Shown piece by piece: positions 33,956-43,452 of a DNA stretch of 64,000 bases. The translations under genes were made by a program, and so were the position numbers. Numbering within the stretch: position 1 is the first letter of the stretch; each line of letters starts with the position of its first letter. The DNA is taken from positions 20,239 through 84,238 of the forward strand of contig NZ_DIVJ01000007.1 of assembly GCF_002428305.1 (NCBI RefSeq). Direction: 5' to 3'. The stretch is from Flavobacterium sp. UBA6135. Its GTDB lineage: Bacteria > Bacteroidota > Bacteroidia > Flavobacteriales > Flavobacteriaceae. A model generated the notes under the pieces. It did not search any database. It was not told the DNA's origin and was given only the letters and a program-made list of their open reading frames with translations.

Positions 33956-36175
33956 ATGTCAAAATCCAAGATTATTTATACAATTACGGATGAAGCTCCT
34001 ATGCTTGCCACTCATTCCTTATTACCAATTGTTAAAGCCTTTACTGCTCCTGCAAATATTTCAGTAGAAACCAGAGACATCTCTTTAGCAGGAAGAATCA
34101 TAGCCAATTTTGCTGACTATTTAAAAGAAGACCAACGCATCAATAATGATTTATTAGAATTAGGTCAATTGGCAACCACTCCGGAAGCTAATATCATCAA
34201 ACTACCTAACATATCTGCTTCTGTTCCTCAATTAAAAGAAGCAATTATAGAACTACAAAAATTAGGATATGCCATTCCTGATTTTGTTGAAAATCCACAA
34301 ACCGAAGAAGAAAAAATCATCAAAGCTAAATTTGCAAAAGTTTTAGGTTCTGCTGTTAATCCTGTTTTACGTGAAGGAAACTCTGATCGTCGTGCACCAA
34401 AAGCTGTTAAAAATTACGCTCGTAAACATCCTCACAGTATGGGAGCCTGGAGTAGCGATTCCAAAACACATGTGGCTCACATGAATGAAGGTGACTTTTA
34501 TGGAAGCGAACAATCAGTAGCAATCCTAGAAGCGGGAACATTTAAAATTGTTTTTGAAGCAAAAGACGGTTCAACTAAAACTTTAAAAGATTCTACGCCT
34601 TTAAAAGCTGGTGAAATTATTGACAGTTCTGTGATGAACATCAATGCTTTGAAAAAATTCATTTCAAATGAAATTGAAGATGCCAAAGCAAAAGGCGTTT
34701 TGTTTTCCGTGCATTTAAAAGCAACCATGATGAAAGTTTCCGATCCAATTATTTTTGGAGCTATTGTGGATGTTTTCTTTGCAGCTGTTTTTGAAAAATA
34801 TGCCGATTTGTTTAAAGAACTAGGTGTAAACACTAAAAATGGTTTAGGTGATGTGTATGATAAAATTTCCGGTCATCCAAAACAAGCCGAAGTGGAAGCT
34901 GCTTTAACGGAAGCTATGGCAAAAGGACCGGCTATTGCAATGGTAAATTCTGATAAAGGAATTACCAACCTTCACGTTCCTTCCGACGTGATTGTAGATG
35001 CTTCAATGCCGGCAATGATTCGAACTTCAGGACAAATGTGGAATGCCGCAGGAAAACCTCAAGATACTAAAGCGATTATTCCGGATAGATGTTATGCCGG
35101 AGTTTATACCGCTACGATTGATTTTTGTAAAAAAAACGGAGCTTTTGATCCAAAAACCATGGGAAGTGTTCCTAACGTTGGTTTGATGGCTCAAGCTGCG
35201 GAAGAATATGGTTCACACGATAAAACCTTTCAAATGGATGAGTATGGAACTGTAAAAGTGATCAATGGTGAAGGTGCTGTGTTGATGCAACAAGCCGTTG
35301 AAAAAGGCGATATTTTCAGAATGTGTCAAGTGAAAGATGCTCCTATTCAAGATTGGGTGAAATTAGCCGTAAACCGTGCAAGATTATCCAACACGCCTGC
35401 TGTTTTTTGGTTGGATGAAAACAGAGCTCACGACAGACAAATTGTTGAAAAAGTAAATTCATATTTAAAAAACCACGACACAAGCGGATTAGACATTCGA
35501 ATTTTAAATCCGGTTGATGCGACTACTTTTACCTTAGAAAGAATCATCAAAGGATTAGACACCATATCTGTTACCGGAAACGTGTTACGTGATTACCTAA
35601 CCGATTTGTTTCCGATTTTGGAAGTAGGCACTTCAGCTAAAATGTTATCTATCGTTCCGCTTATGAATGGCGGTGGCTTATTTGAAACCGGTGCCGGTGG
35701 ATCTGCTCCAAAGCACGTAGAACAATTTATCGAAGAAGGCTATTTGCGTTGGGATTCATTGGGTGAATTTTTAGCTCTTGGCGTTTCTCTAGAACATTTA
35801 GGGCAGTCGTTGAATAATGCAAAAGCATTGGTTCTTTCAGAAACATTAGATTTGGCTACCGAAAAATTCTTAGAAACCGATAAATCGCCTGCCCGAAAAG
35901 TAGGTCAGATTGATAATAGAGGTTCGCATTTTTATTTAGCTCTATATTGGTCTCAAGCGTTGACTGAACAAAATAAAGATGCTGAGTTAAAAACGCTCTT
36001 CACTCCTATTGCCAAAGAATTAACTGAAAATGAAGCTAAAATCAATGAAGAATTAATTGGTTCGCAAGGCAAAAAACAAGAAATCGGTGGTTATTATAAA
36101 CCTGATTTTAAATTATTAGAAAAAGCGATGCGTCCGAGTGAGACTTTAAATGCTGTTTTAGCGAAGTTGAATTAA
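33956..36175 (+). CDS. icd: Monomeric NADP-dependent isocitrate dehydrogenase
   Basis: TCA-cycle enzyme: isocitrate + NADP+ to 2-oxoglutarate + CO2 + NADPH. The 739-aa length and sequence match the monomeric IDH-II family, not the 400-aa dimeric type. Landmarks are ITYTITDEAPMLATHSLLPI at the N terminus, VLREGNSDRRAPKAVKNYARKHPH with substrate-binding Ser/Asn/Arg, SVHLKATMMKVSDPIIFG, LFETGAGGSAPKHVEQ and SPARKVGQIDNRGSHFYLALYW. Single gene with its own promoter and terminator. Confidence 0.96.
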   Translation: MSKSKIIYTITDEAPMLATHSLLPIVKAFTAPANISVETRDISLAGRIIANFADYLKEDQRINNDLLELGQLATTPEANIIKLPNISASVPQLKEAIIELQKLGYAIPDFVENPQTEEEKIIKAKFAKVLGSAVNPVLREGNSDRRAPKAVKNYARKHPHSMGAWSSDSKTHVAHMNEGDFYGSEQSVAILEAGTFKIVFEAKDGSTKTLKDSTPLKAGEIIDSSVMNINALKKFISNEIEDAKAKGVLFSVHLKATMMKVSDPIIFGAIVDVFFAAVFEKYADLFKELGVNTKNGLGDVYDKISGHPKQAEVEAALTEAMAKGPAIAMVNSDKGITNLHVPSDVIVDASMPAMIRTSGQMWNAAGKPQDTKAIIPDRCYAGVYTATIDFCKKNGAFDPKTMGSVPNVGLMAQAAEEYGSHDKTFQMDEYGTVKVINGEGAVLMQQAVEKGDIFRMCQVKDAPIQDWVKLAVNRARLSNTPAVFWLDENRAHDRQIVEKVNSYLKNHDTSGLDIRILNPVDATTFTLERIIKGLDTISVTGNVLRDYLTDLFPILEVGTSAKMLSIVPLMNGGGLFETGAGGSAPKHVEQFIEEGYLRWDSLGEFLALGVSLEHLGQSLNNAKALVLSETLDLATEKFLETDKSPARKVGQIDNRGSHFYLALYWSQALTEQNKDAELKTLFTPIAKELTENEAKINEELIGSQGKKQEIGGYYKPDFKLLEKAMRPSETLNAVLAKLN

Positions 36176-36195
36176 AAAATAAAATTTCTTTTCAA

Positions 36196-36228
36196 AAAAA
36201 GAGACTTTCAAAAAGATTGTCTCTTTTT
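36196..36228 (+). terminator. Terminator after icd
   Basis: The stem aaaaagagac / gtctcttttt is followed by more T, 20 nt past the stop. Confidence 0.8.
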
Positions 36229-36304
36229 TTATTAACCCTACTTTAACAACTGATGTATAAATTTTCTGAAAAAAATTTGTCAATTTTGTTAAAAATAAAA
36301 GGTT

Positions 36305-38683
36305 ATGTTTTTCAACAAAACAAGTTTTTCATTGCTTCTATTTATAGCAGGGTTATTAACTCTTTCAGCTCAAGAAAAATTTACTGTCAGTGGAACAATT
36401 ATGGACCAAAAAAATAATGAAACATTAATTGGGGTCAATATTATCATTCCGGAATTAAAAACAGGTGCTACTACAAATGAATATGGTTTTTACTCCATTT
36501 CACTGCCAAAAGGCGAATATACGCTGCAAATTAGTTATGTGGGTTTTGCAACGATTGAAGAGAATATCGTGTTGGATAAAAATATTCGAAAGAATTTTTC
36601 ACTCTTGGAAAACAGCCAACAGTTAAATGAAGTTATTGTTACGGACCGAAAAGTTAAATCGGAAATCAGAAAACCTGAAATGAGTGTGAACAAACTTTCC
36701 ATTCAGGAAATCAAAGAAATGCCTGTTTTGTTAGGCGAAGTTGATATCGTTAAATCGTTGTTTACTTTGCCGGGTGTTACCAGTGCCGGCGAAGGGCAAT
36801 CCGGATTCAACGTTAGAGGTGGTGGTGCTGACCAGAATTTGATTTTATTGGATGAAGCAACCATTTACAATTCATCGCATTTATTTGGTTTGTTCTCTGT
36901 TTTTAATCCCGATGCCATCAAAGATTTAAAATTATACAAAGGTGGTATTCCGGCTCGTTATGGCGGGAGATTATCCTCCGTTTTGGATATTTATCAAAAA
37001 GAAGGAAACAGTAAAGATTTTCACATGAATGGAGGTATTGGAATAATTTCCAGTAGACTACTTGCTGAAGGACCGATTGTGAAAGACCGAGGTTCTTTTT
37101 TAGTTGCCGGAAGAGGAACCTATGCTCATCTTTTTTTGAAACTCACCGACATTGATAATTCTGCCTATTTTTATGATTTGAATACCAAATTGAGTTACAA
37201 AATAAATGACAATAATAACATTTACTTTTCAGGTTATTTTGGTCGTGATGTTTTTACTTTGAACAATACGTTTGTGAATACCTACGGAAATACAGTGTTG
37301 AATTTGCGATGGAATCATTTGTTTTCAGATAAATTATTCAGCAATATGTCGTTTATATATTCTGATTATTACTACGGTTTAGAACTTGATTTTGTTGGTT
37401 TTGAATGGAATAGTGGCATTAAAAACTATAACTTCAGATATGATTTCAAACACTATTTAAGTGACAAATTAAAACTGACCTATGGTGTAAACAGTATTTA
37501 CTACAATTTTAATCCCGGTAAAATTGAACCCAGCCGGCCGGATTCCGGTATAAACGAAGACCAACTTGATAAAAAATATGCGTTGGAATCTGCTTTATAT
37601 TTTGATGCTGAACATCAGTTGAGTGAAAAACTTACCGTTTCTTATGGCATTCGTTATAGTAATTTTTTGCGTTTAGGAGAGCAAACTCTAAACGTGTATG
37701 AAAACAATCAAGCTGTAACTTTTAATTCAGATTTTCAAGTCTATGAAAGTGCCACTCCTATTGGAACCGTTTCCTATGGGAAAAATGAAACCATTGCCAG
37801 TTTTAACAATTTTGAACCCCGATTTTCGGTTTCGTATGCATTGAACGATAATCAATCCATCAAAGCGAGTTACAATCGCATGAGTCAGTATTTGCATTTG
37901 ATTTCAAACACGCAGTCCCCTACTCCTTTGGATGTTTGGGCTCCGAGTGATAACTTTTTGAAACCGCAATTATTAGATCAATATGCCATTGGTTATTTTC
38001 AAAATTTTAAAAATGATGATTATTCTTTAGAAGTGGAAACTTATTATAAAAGCATCAAGGACCGTGTTGATTATATTGATGGTGCCAATCTAATTGCCAA
38101 CGAAGCCATCGAGCGAGTGGTTTTAAACGGACGAGGTCGAGCCTACGGATTGGAAGTTTTATTCCGAAAAAATGTGGGTCGATTTAATGGTTGGCTGGCT
38201 TATACTTTAGCAAGAACCGAACAACAAGTTGTGGGCAGAACACCTGAAGAAACAGGAATAAACAACGGAAATTGGTATAAAACCGGATTCGATAAACTCA
38301 ATGATATTTCAGTTGTCGGAAATTATAAATTGAATGAAAAATGGCGTTTTGGAGCTAATTTTTCCTTGCAAACCGGTCAACCTGTCACCTTTCCAAATGG
38401 TCAATATGAATATTTAGGGATTACAATTCCCAATTATTCTACCCGAAACGAAGACCGCTTACCAACCTATCACAGATTGGATGTTTCGGCAACTTTGACA
38501 CCTACCAAAAACAAACAAAGAACCTGGCAAGCGGAATGGGTTTTTGGTTTTTATAATATTTATAACCGCGAAAATGCTGCATCCATCACTTTTCGTCAAA
38601 ATAATCAAACCGCTAGAAATGAAGCCATCCAATTGTCTATTTTCGGAATTGTTCCAAGTGTAACATATAATTTTAAATTTTAA
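36305..38683 (+). CDS. TonB-dependent outer membrane receptor with carboxypeptidase-like domain
   Basis: A 792-aa outer membrane barrel that imports a large ligand using TonB energy. A signal peptide (cleavage near LSAQ, residue 23) is followed by a CarboxypepD_reg-like domain (KFTVSGTIMDQKNNETLIGVNI). The plug domain has GFNVRGGGADQNLILLDEATIYNSSHLFGLFSVFNPDAIKDLKLYKGGIPARYGGR, and 22-strand barrel sequences end in the expected aromatic VPSVTYNFKF. It is followed 5 nt later by a DUF4249 lipoprotein, a recurring pair in Bacteroidota. There is no SusD, so it is not a classical polysaccharide locus; substrate unknown. Confidence 0.9.
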   Translation: MFFNKTSFSLLLFIAGLLTLSAQEKFTVSGTIMDQKNNETLIGVNIIIPELKTGATTNEYGFYSISLPKGEYTLQISYVGFATIEENIVLDKNIRKNFSLLENSQQLNEVIVTDRKVKSEIRKPEMSVNKLSIQEIKEMPVLLGEVDIVKSLFTLPGVTSAGEGQSGFNVRGGGADQNLILLDEATIYNSSHLFGLFSVFNPDAIKDLKLYKGGIPARYGGRLSSVLDIYQKEGNSKDFHMNGGIGIISSRLLAEGPIVKDRGSFLVAGRGTYAHLFLKLTDIDNSAYFYDLNTKLSYKINDNNNIYFSGYFGRDVFTLNNTFVNTYGNTVLNLRWNHLFSDKLFSNMSFIYSDYYYGLELDFVGFEWNSGIKNYNFRYDFKHYLSDKLKLTYGVNSIYYNFNPGKIEPSRPDSGINEDQLDKKYALESALYFDAEHQLSEKLTVSYGIRYSNFLRLGEQTLNVYENNQAVTFNSDFQVYESATPIGTVSYGKNETIASFNNFEPRFSVSYALNDNQSIKASYNRMSQYLHLISNTQSPTPLDVWAPSDNFLKPQLLDQYAIGYFQNFKNDDYSLEVETYYKSIKDRVDYIDGANLIANEAIERVVLNGRGRAYGLEVLFRKNVGRFNGWLAYTLARTEQQVVGRTPEETGINNGNWYKTGFDKLNDISVVGNYKLNEKWRFGANFSLQTGQPVTFPNGQYEYLGITIPNYSTRNEDRLPTYHRLDVSATLTPTKNKQRTWQAEWVFGFYNIYNRENAASITFRQNNQTARNEAIQLSIFGIVPSVTYNFKF

Positions 38684-38687
38684 AAAG

Positions 38688-39509
38688 ATGAAAGCTATTA
38701 GATATACTTTATTCTTTTTGGTGGCATTACTAACATTCAGTTGCGAAAAAGTAATTGATGTTGATTTGAACACAGCCCCACCAAGATTGGTTGTGGAAGC
38801 CTCTATAAATTGGGTTAAAAACACACCCGGCAACGTTCAAATAATTAGATTATCAACCACAACAGGTTATTTTGCTGGGGAAATTCCGGCGGTTACAGAT
38901 GCAATTGTGACTGTTACAAATAGTTCAGGTATTGATTTTGATTTTATTCAAATTGATACCCCGGGAATTTATATTTGTGAAAATTTTGTCCCAATGTTAA
39001 ATGAAACGTATACATTAACCATCATGCATCAAGGACAAATTTATACTGCTATAGAAAAATTACTTGCAACTCCTGAAGTCACTAGAATAGAACAAAGAGA
39101 CAATGCAGGAATATTAGGTAATGCAACCGAAGTAAAATTCTTTTTTAATGACATTCCTGATGAAACTAATTTTTACTTTTTAGGAATTATTGATCCTTAC
39201 AAAGTTATTCCGGAATACGGCATTCTGGAAGACCGATTCTTTCAAAACAACGAAATGTTTGGTTTGTATTTTAGTGATAAATTCAAACCTACCGATACGG
39301 TTACTTTTACCATGAGTGGCGTTTCACAAAACTATTATAATTATATGAATATTCTATTGGCTCAAGCCGGAACAACAAGTGCAGGACCTTTTAGTACACC
39401 TACCTCAACAGTTCGAGGAAATATTGTAAACCAAACTAACTTTAGTAATTTTGCATTAGGCTTTTTTAGACTGGGAGAAACGGAAGTCAAGGAATATGTT
39501 ATTCAGTAA
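38688..39509 (+). CDS. DUF4249 family lipoprotein
   Basis: A 273-aa lipoprotein: signal ending LLTFSCEK with lipid-modified Cys20. The mature part resembles DUF4249 proteins that accompany TonB receptors of the preceding type: LVVEASINWVKNTPGNVQIIRLSTTTGYFAG, AIVTVTNSSG, and GNIVNQTNFSNFALGFFRLGE. It probably sits on the outer membrane and helps capture the ligand of the receptor, in place of SusD. It begins 5 nt after the receptor gene, so the two are cotranscribed. Confidence 0.85.
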   Translation: MKAIRYTLFFLVALLTFSCEKVIDVDLNTAPPRLVVEASINWVKNTPGNVQIIRLSTTTGYFAGEIPAVTDAIVTVTNSSGIDFDFIQIDTPGIYICENFVPMLNETYTLTIMHQGQIYTAIEKLLATPEVTRIEQRDNAGILGNATEVKFFFNDIPDETNFYFLGIIDPYKVIPEYGILEDRFFQNNEMFGLYFSDKFKPTDTVTFTMSGVSQNYYNYMNILLAQAGTTSAGPFSTPTSTVRGNIVNQTNFSNFALGFFRLGETEVKEYVIQ

Positions 39510-39656
39510 TTTCAAAATTATTTTTTGGAACACTGATTTTAAAAACTTGAGAATATAATAAAATGTGATTTAAAATTTGTCCTATTTTTATTTTAAATAT
39601 TTTTTAAATTTCTTAAATCTGTGTTCTTTATCTTTTTATATTCAATACATTAAACA

Positions 39657-40319
39657 ATGTCATCACACCACATAGTCAAAGACGATCAAGAACCTGCTTT
39701 AATTATAGCCAACGGAGCATCCTGTAGCGAAGAACTTCTTGGCCAATTATTAGAATGGTCACCCATTGTCATTGTATTAGATTCAGCCATTAGTCGTGTG
39801 ATGGAACTTGGTATTAAAGTAGATGTGTTGTTGGGTGATTTTGACCACAATTTTGACGCTAATTATTACAAAGAAGTTCAGTATCCGCTTGAAATTGTTC
39901 ACACGCCTGACCAAAATAAAACCGATTTAGAAAAGGCCTTCGACTATTTGGTCGAACGAAATATTCTAGCCGTTAACGTGGTTTGGGCTACCGGAAAAAG
40001 AGCCGATCACACCATCACCAATATCACTTCCATTGTAAAGTTCAGAGAAAAATTGAAAATTGTCTTGTTTGACGATCATTCTAAAATATTTCATTTACCA
40101 AAAAAATACGAAAAATGGTATCCAAAAAATACCGTTATTTCTTTAATCCCGATTGGAGTTGTGCACGGCATTCATTCCCAAAATTTATTTTATCCTTTAC
40201 AAAACGATTCCTTACAAATTGGTTATCGAATCGGAAGCAGTAATCATGTTACCGAGGACGGAATCGTAAGTATTGAACACCTGGAAGGAGATTTAATTTT
40301 AATGGAATGTTGGGATTAA
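39657..40319 (+). CDS. Thiamine pyrophosphokinase
   Basis: Transfers pyrophosphate from ATP to thiamine. The 220-aa protein has the TPK catalytic pattern: PALIIANGASCSEELL, VLLGDFDH where the Asp binds metal, then HTPDQNKTDLEKAFDYLVERN, and ATGKRADHTITNI, with a C-terminal thiamine-binding domain. No TPP riboswitch is visible upstream. Neighbouring rlmF starts 53 nt downstream. ThiN is the usual symbol for this class, but the homology is not specific enough to assign it. Confidence 0.85.
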   Translation: MSSHHIVKDDQEPALIIANGASCSEELLGQLLEWSPIVIVLDSAISRVMELGIKVDVLLGDFDHNFDANYYKEVQYPLEIVHTPDQNKTDLEKAFDYLVERNILAVNVVWATGKRADHTITNITSIVKFREKLKIVLFDDHSKIFHLPKKYEKWYPKNTVISLIPIGVVHGIHSQNLFYPLQNDSLQIGYRIGSSNHVTEDGIVSIEHLEGDLILMECWD

Positions 40320-40372
40320 AAGCTTGAATTCATTAAAAATTATGTAAATTTATCTTTTACACAATTTATACC

Positions 40373-41326
40373 TTGAAAAATAATCCAAATAGCGAAAAAA
40401 ATTCATTACACCCAAGAAACAAGCATCGCTCTCGTTATGATTTTGACGTTTTAGTAGTTAAATCTCCTGAATTAAAACCGTTTATTTATACAAACGAACA
40501 CGAAATTGAAACCATCGATTTTAGCAATCCGTTAGCCGTTAAAACACTAAATAAAGCTTTACTCAAATCGTATTACGGGATTTTAGATTGGGATTTACCT
40601 GAAGATTATCTTTGCCCTCCCATTCCCGGAAGAGCTGATTATATTCATCATATTGCCGACTTATTAGCAGAAGTCAATCAAAACATAATTCCTACCGGAA
40701 ATAACATTATGGGCTTGGATATTGGTGTGGGTGCCAATTGCATCTACCCCATTTTAGGAAATGCCGAATATGATTGGAGCTTTGTGGCCACAGATATTGA
40801 TGCCAATGCTCTTGAAAATTGTATAGCAATTATTGAAAAAAATCCGCATCTAACCGATGTCATTAGTTTGCAACAACAAATCAATTCTCGTTATATTTTT
40901 AAAGACATTATTCAGCCCGAAGATAAATTTGCGTTTACCATTTGCAATCCGCCCTTCCACGATTCCAAAGAAGAAGCTGCGAAAAGTGCCGCCCGAAAAG
41001 TGTCTAATTTAACTCATCAAAAAACAACCATTCCGGTTTTAAATTTCGGCGGTCAAAACAATGAACTTTGGTGCGAAGGAGGCGAACTCGCTTTCATCAC
41101 CCAAATGATCTATGAAAGTGTCAAATATCCAAAGCAATGCTTTTGGTTTACAAATTTAGTATCTAAAAAAGACCATCTGAAAAGTATTTATAAAACACTA
41201 AACAAAGTGGAAGCGGCCACCATCAAAACCATTGAAATGAATCAAGGTCAAAAAATTAGTCGTTTAGTTGCTTGGACGTTTTTAAGCGAAAAGCAACAGA
41301 AAGATTGGAAGTTTACCTCAGAATAA
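40373..41326 (+). CDS. rlmF: 23S rRNA (adenine(1618)-N6)-methyltransferase
   Basis: Methylates A1618 of 23S rRNA using S-adenosylmethionine. The 317-aa protein starts at TTG (40373); MKNNPNSEKNSLHPRNKHRSRYDFD is the family start, so the TTG is credible. The domain has GLDIGVGANCIYPILG for SAM binding and ICNPPFHDSKEEA with the NPPF catalytic motif of N6-adenine methylases. An SAM-fold Rossmann core covers about residues 95-270. Confidence 0.93.
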   Translation: MKNNPNSEKNSLHPRNKHRSRYDFDVLVVKSPELKPFIYTNEHEIETIDFSNPLAVKTLNKALLKSYYGILDWDLPEDYLCPPIPGRADYIHHIADLLAEVNQNIIPTGNNIMGLDIGVGANCIYPILGNAEYDWSFVATDIDANALENCIAIIEKNPHLTDVISLQQQINSRYIFKDIIQPEDKFAFTICNPPFHDSKEEAAKSAARKVSNLTHQKTTIPVLNFGGQNNELWCEGGELAFITQMIYESVKYPKQCFWFTNLVSKKDHLKSIYKTLNKVEAATIKTIEMNQGQKISRLVAWTFLSEKQQKDWKFTSE

Positions 41327-41344
41327 AACAAAACGTTTTTTTCG

Positions 41345-41352
41345 TAACTTTG
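41345..41352 (+). promoter_or_regulatory. -7 box of uvrB
   Basis: TAACTTTG matches TANNTTTG and lies 75 bp before the uvrB ATG. The octamer array lies between the two. Confidence 0.5.
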
Positions 41353-41387
41353 TAAAAAGCATTGAATTAAACTCTCTCTTTAAAACC

Positions 41388-41419
41388 TTAGCAACTCAGA
41401 ACCTCAGCATCTCAGCCCC
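41388..41419 (+). repeat. TYAGNAMC octamer array in the uvrB 5' UTR
   Basis: Four tandem 8-bp units: TTAGCAAC, TCAGAACC, TCAGCATC, TCAGCCCC, ending 8 nt before the uvrB ATG, downstream of the likely transcription start. It has the same orientation and context as the array before the rhodanese gene. Confidence 0.85.
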
Positions 41420-41427
41420 TCAAAAAA

Positions 41428-43416
41428 ATGAAATTCCAAGTCATCTCAGATTACATACCTACAGGCGATCAACCACAAGCCATTGATAAATTAGCCAACG
41501 GCATCTTGAATGGCGAAAAGTACCAAACCTTATTGGGTGTTACCGGTTCGGGAAAGACATTTACTGTTGCCAACGTTATTGAAAAAGTTGAAAAACCAAC
41601 CTTAGTTTTAGCTCACAACAAAACACTTGCGGCACAATTATACTCCGAATTCAAGCAATTTTTTCCGAATAATTCCGTGCAGTATTTTGTTTCCTATTAC
41701 GATTATTATCAACCCGAAGCCTATATTCCGGTTACCGGAACCTATATAGAAAAAGATTTATCCATAAATGACGAATTGGAAAAACTTCGTCTTAGCACCA
41801 CTTCTGCCTTACTTTCCGGCAGAAGAGATGTGTTGGTCGTGGCTTCCGTTTCGTGTTTATATGGTATCGGAAACCCGGTAGAATTTCAAAAAAATGTGAT
41901 TTCAATTGATCGAGGTGAAGTTATTTCTAGAACCAAATTATTACACCGTTTAGTCCAAAGTTTGTACTCACGAACTGAAGCAGAATTCACTCCGGGAACT
42001 TTCAGAATCAAAGGCGATATTGTTGAAATTTTTCCAAGTTATGCCGATGATCCGTTTCGCGTACATTTCTTTGGAGATGAAATAGAAGAAATTGAAGCCT
42101 TCGACACGAAAACATCCAAAGTAATCGAACGATACTCAAAATTAAATATTTATCCTGCCAACATGTTTGTAACTTCTCCTGATGTGTTGCAAGGTGCAAT
42201 ATGGGAAATACAACAAGATTTGGTCAAACAAGTGGATTATTTCAAAGAAATTGGCAAACATTTAGAGGCCAAACGTTTGGAAGAGCGAACCAATTTCGAT
42301 TTAGAAATGATTCGGGAATTAGGCTACTGTTCGGGAATCGAAAATTATTCACGATATTTAGATGGTCGTCAACCCGGAACCCGACCTTTTTGTTTGTTAG
42401 ATTATTTTCCCCAAGATTTTTTAATGGTGGTGGATGAAAGTCACGTTACTATTTCACAAGTTCATGCTATGTATGGTGGCGACCGAAGCCGAAAAGAAAA
42501 CCTCGTTGAATTCGGATTCCGTCTACCGGCAGCAATGGATAATCGTCCGTTAAAGTTTGAAGAATTTGAAGCTTTACAAAACCAAGTTATCTACGTTTCT
42601 GCCACTCCGGCTGATTACGAATTACAAAAAAGCGAAGGCATTTATGTAGAACAAGTCATTCGTCCCACCGGATTGTTAGATCCAATTATAGAAATTCGTC
42701 CGAGTTTAAACCAAATTGACGATTTAATCGAAGAAATCCAACTTCGTTGCGAAGCCGACGAACGTGTTTTAGTGACTACGTTAACCAAACGAATGGCGGA
42801 AGAACTGACAAAATATTTAACCAAGGTTTCCATCCGATGCCGTTATATTCATTCTGATGTTGACACCCTCGAACGCGTGGAAATCATGCAAGATTTACGT
42901 AAAGGTTTGTTTGATGTTTTAATTGGTGTGAATTTACTCCGTGAAGGATTGGACTTACCCGAAGTTTCTTTAGTTGCGATTTTGGATGCAGACAAAGAAG
43001 GCTTTCTTCGTAGTCATCGCTCGCTTACACAAACTGTTGGTAGAGCCGCTCGAAACGTAAACGGAAAAGCTATTATGTATGCCGATAAAATCACGAATAG
43101 TATGCAAAAAACTATTGATGAAACCAATTACCGTCGCGAAAAGCAAATTGCTTATAATACACTTCATGGTTTATTGCCAAAAGCCTTGAACAAAAGTTTG
43201 GGTAATGCATTGAGTGGTAATTCGGTTTCCACTCAATATTATGAAGACAAAGTATTAAAAGCTGCAGAACCGGAAAGTTTATACCTCACCAAGCCGGAAA
43301 TCGAAAAGAAAATCCGCGACCTCCGTAAAATGATGGAAAAAGCTGCGAAAGAACTGAATTTTATTGAAGCGGCTAAATTGAGGGATGAGATTAAAAATTT
43401 GCAGGACAGAATGTAA
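41428..43416 (+). CDS. uvrB: Excinuclease ABC subunit B
   Basis: Damage-verification helicase of nucleotide excision repair, acting with UvrA and UvrC. The 662-aa protein has Walker A GVTGSGKTFT (about residues 39-48), the beta-hairpin YYDYYQPEAYIP, DESHV, VSATPADYEL, LREGLDLPEVSLVAILDADKEGFLR and QTVGRAARN, then the UVR motif (about residues 627-661). It carries an unusual short-repeat array directly in its 5' UTR. uvrA and uvrC are not in the window. Confidence 0.97.
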   Translation: MKFQVISDYIPTGDQPQAIDKLANGILNGEKYQTLLGVTGSGKTFTVANVIEKVEKPTLVLAHNKTLAAQLYSEFKQFFPNNSVQYFVSYYDYYQPEAYIPVTGTYIEKDLSINDELEKLRLSTTSALLSGRRDVLVVASVSCLYGIGNPVEFQKNVISIDRGEVISRTKLLHRLVQSLYSRTEAEFTPGTFRIKGDIVEIFPSYADDPFRVHFFGDEIEEIEAFDTKTSKVIERYSKLNIYPANMFVTSPDVLQGAIWEIQQDLVKQVDYFKEIGKHLEAKRLEERTNFDLEMIRELGYCSGIENYSRYLDGRQPGTRPFCLLDYFPQDFLMVVDESHVTISQVHAMYGGDRSRKENLVEFGFRLPAAMDNRPLKFEEFEALQNQVIYVSATPADYELQKSEGIYVEQVIRPTGLLDPIIEIRPSLNQIDDLIEEIQLRCEADERVLVTTLTKRMAEELTKYLTKVSIRCRYIHSDVDTLERVEIMQDLRKGLFDVLIGVNLLREGLDLPEVSLVAILDADKEGFLRSHRSLTQTVGRAARNVNGKAIMYADKITNSMQKTIDETNYRREKQIAYNTLHGLLPKALNKSLGNALSGNSVSTQYYEDKVLKAAEPESLYLTKPEIEKKIRDLRKMMEKAAKELNFIEAAKLRDEIKNLQDRM

Positions 43417-43452
43417 CAACTTTATTTTTCTATCTTCATTAAAAAATTCTAC

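Noticed and set aside
39510..39656. A thiamine pyrophosphate riboswitch before the thiamine pyrophosphokinase gene
   Set aside because: The conserved CUGAGA core is absent; the interval is plain AT-rich sequence.
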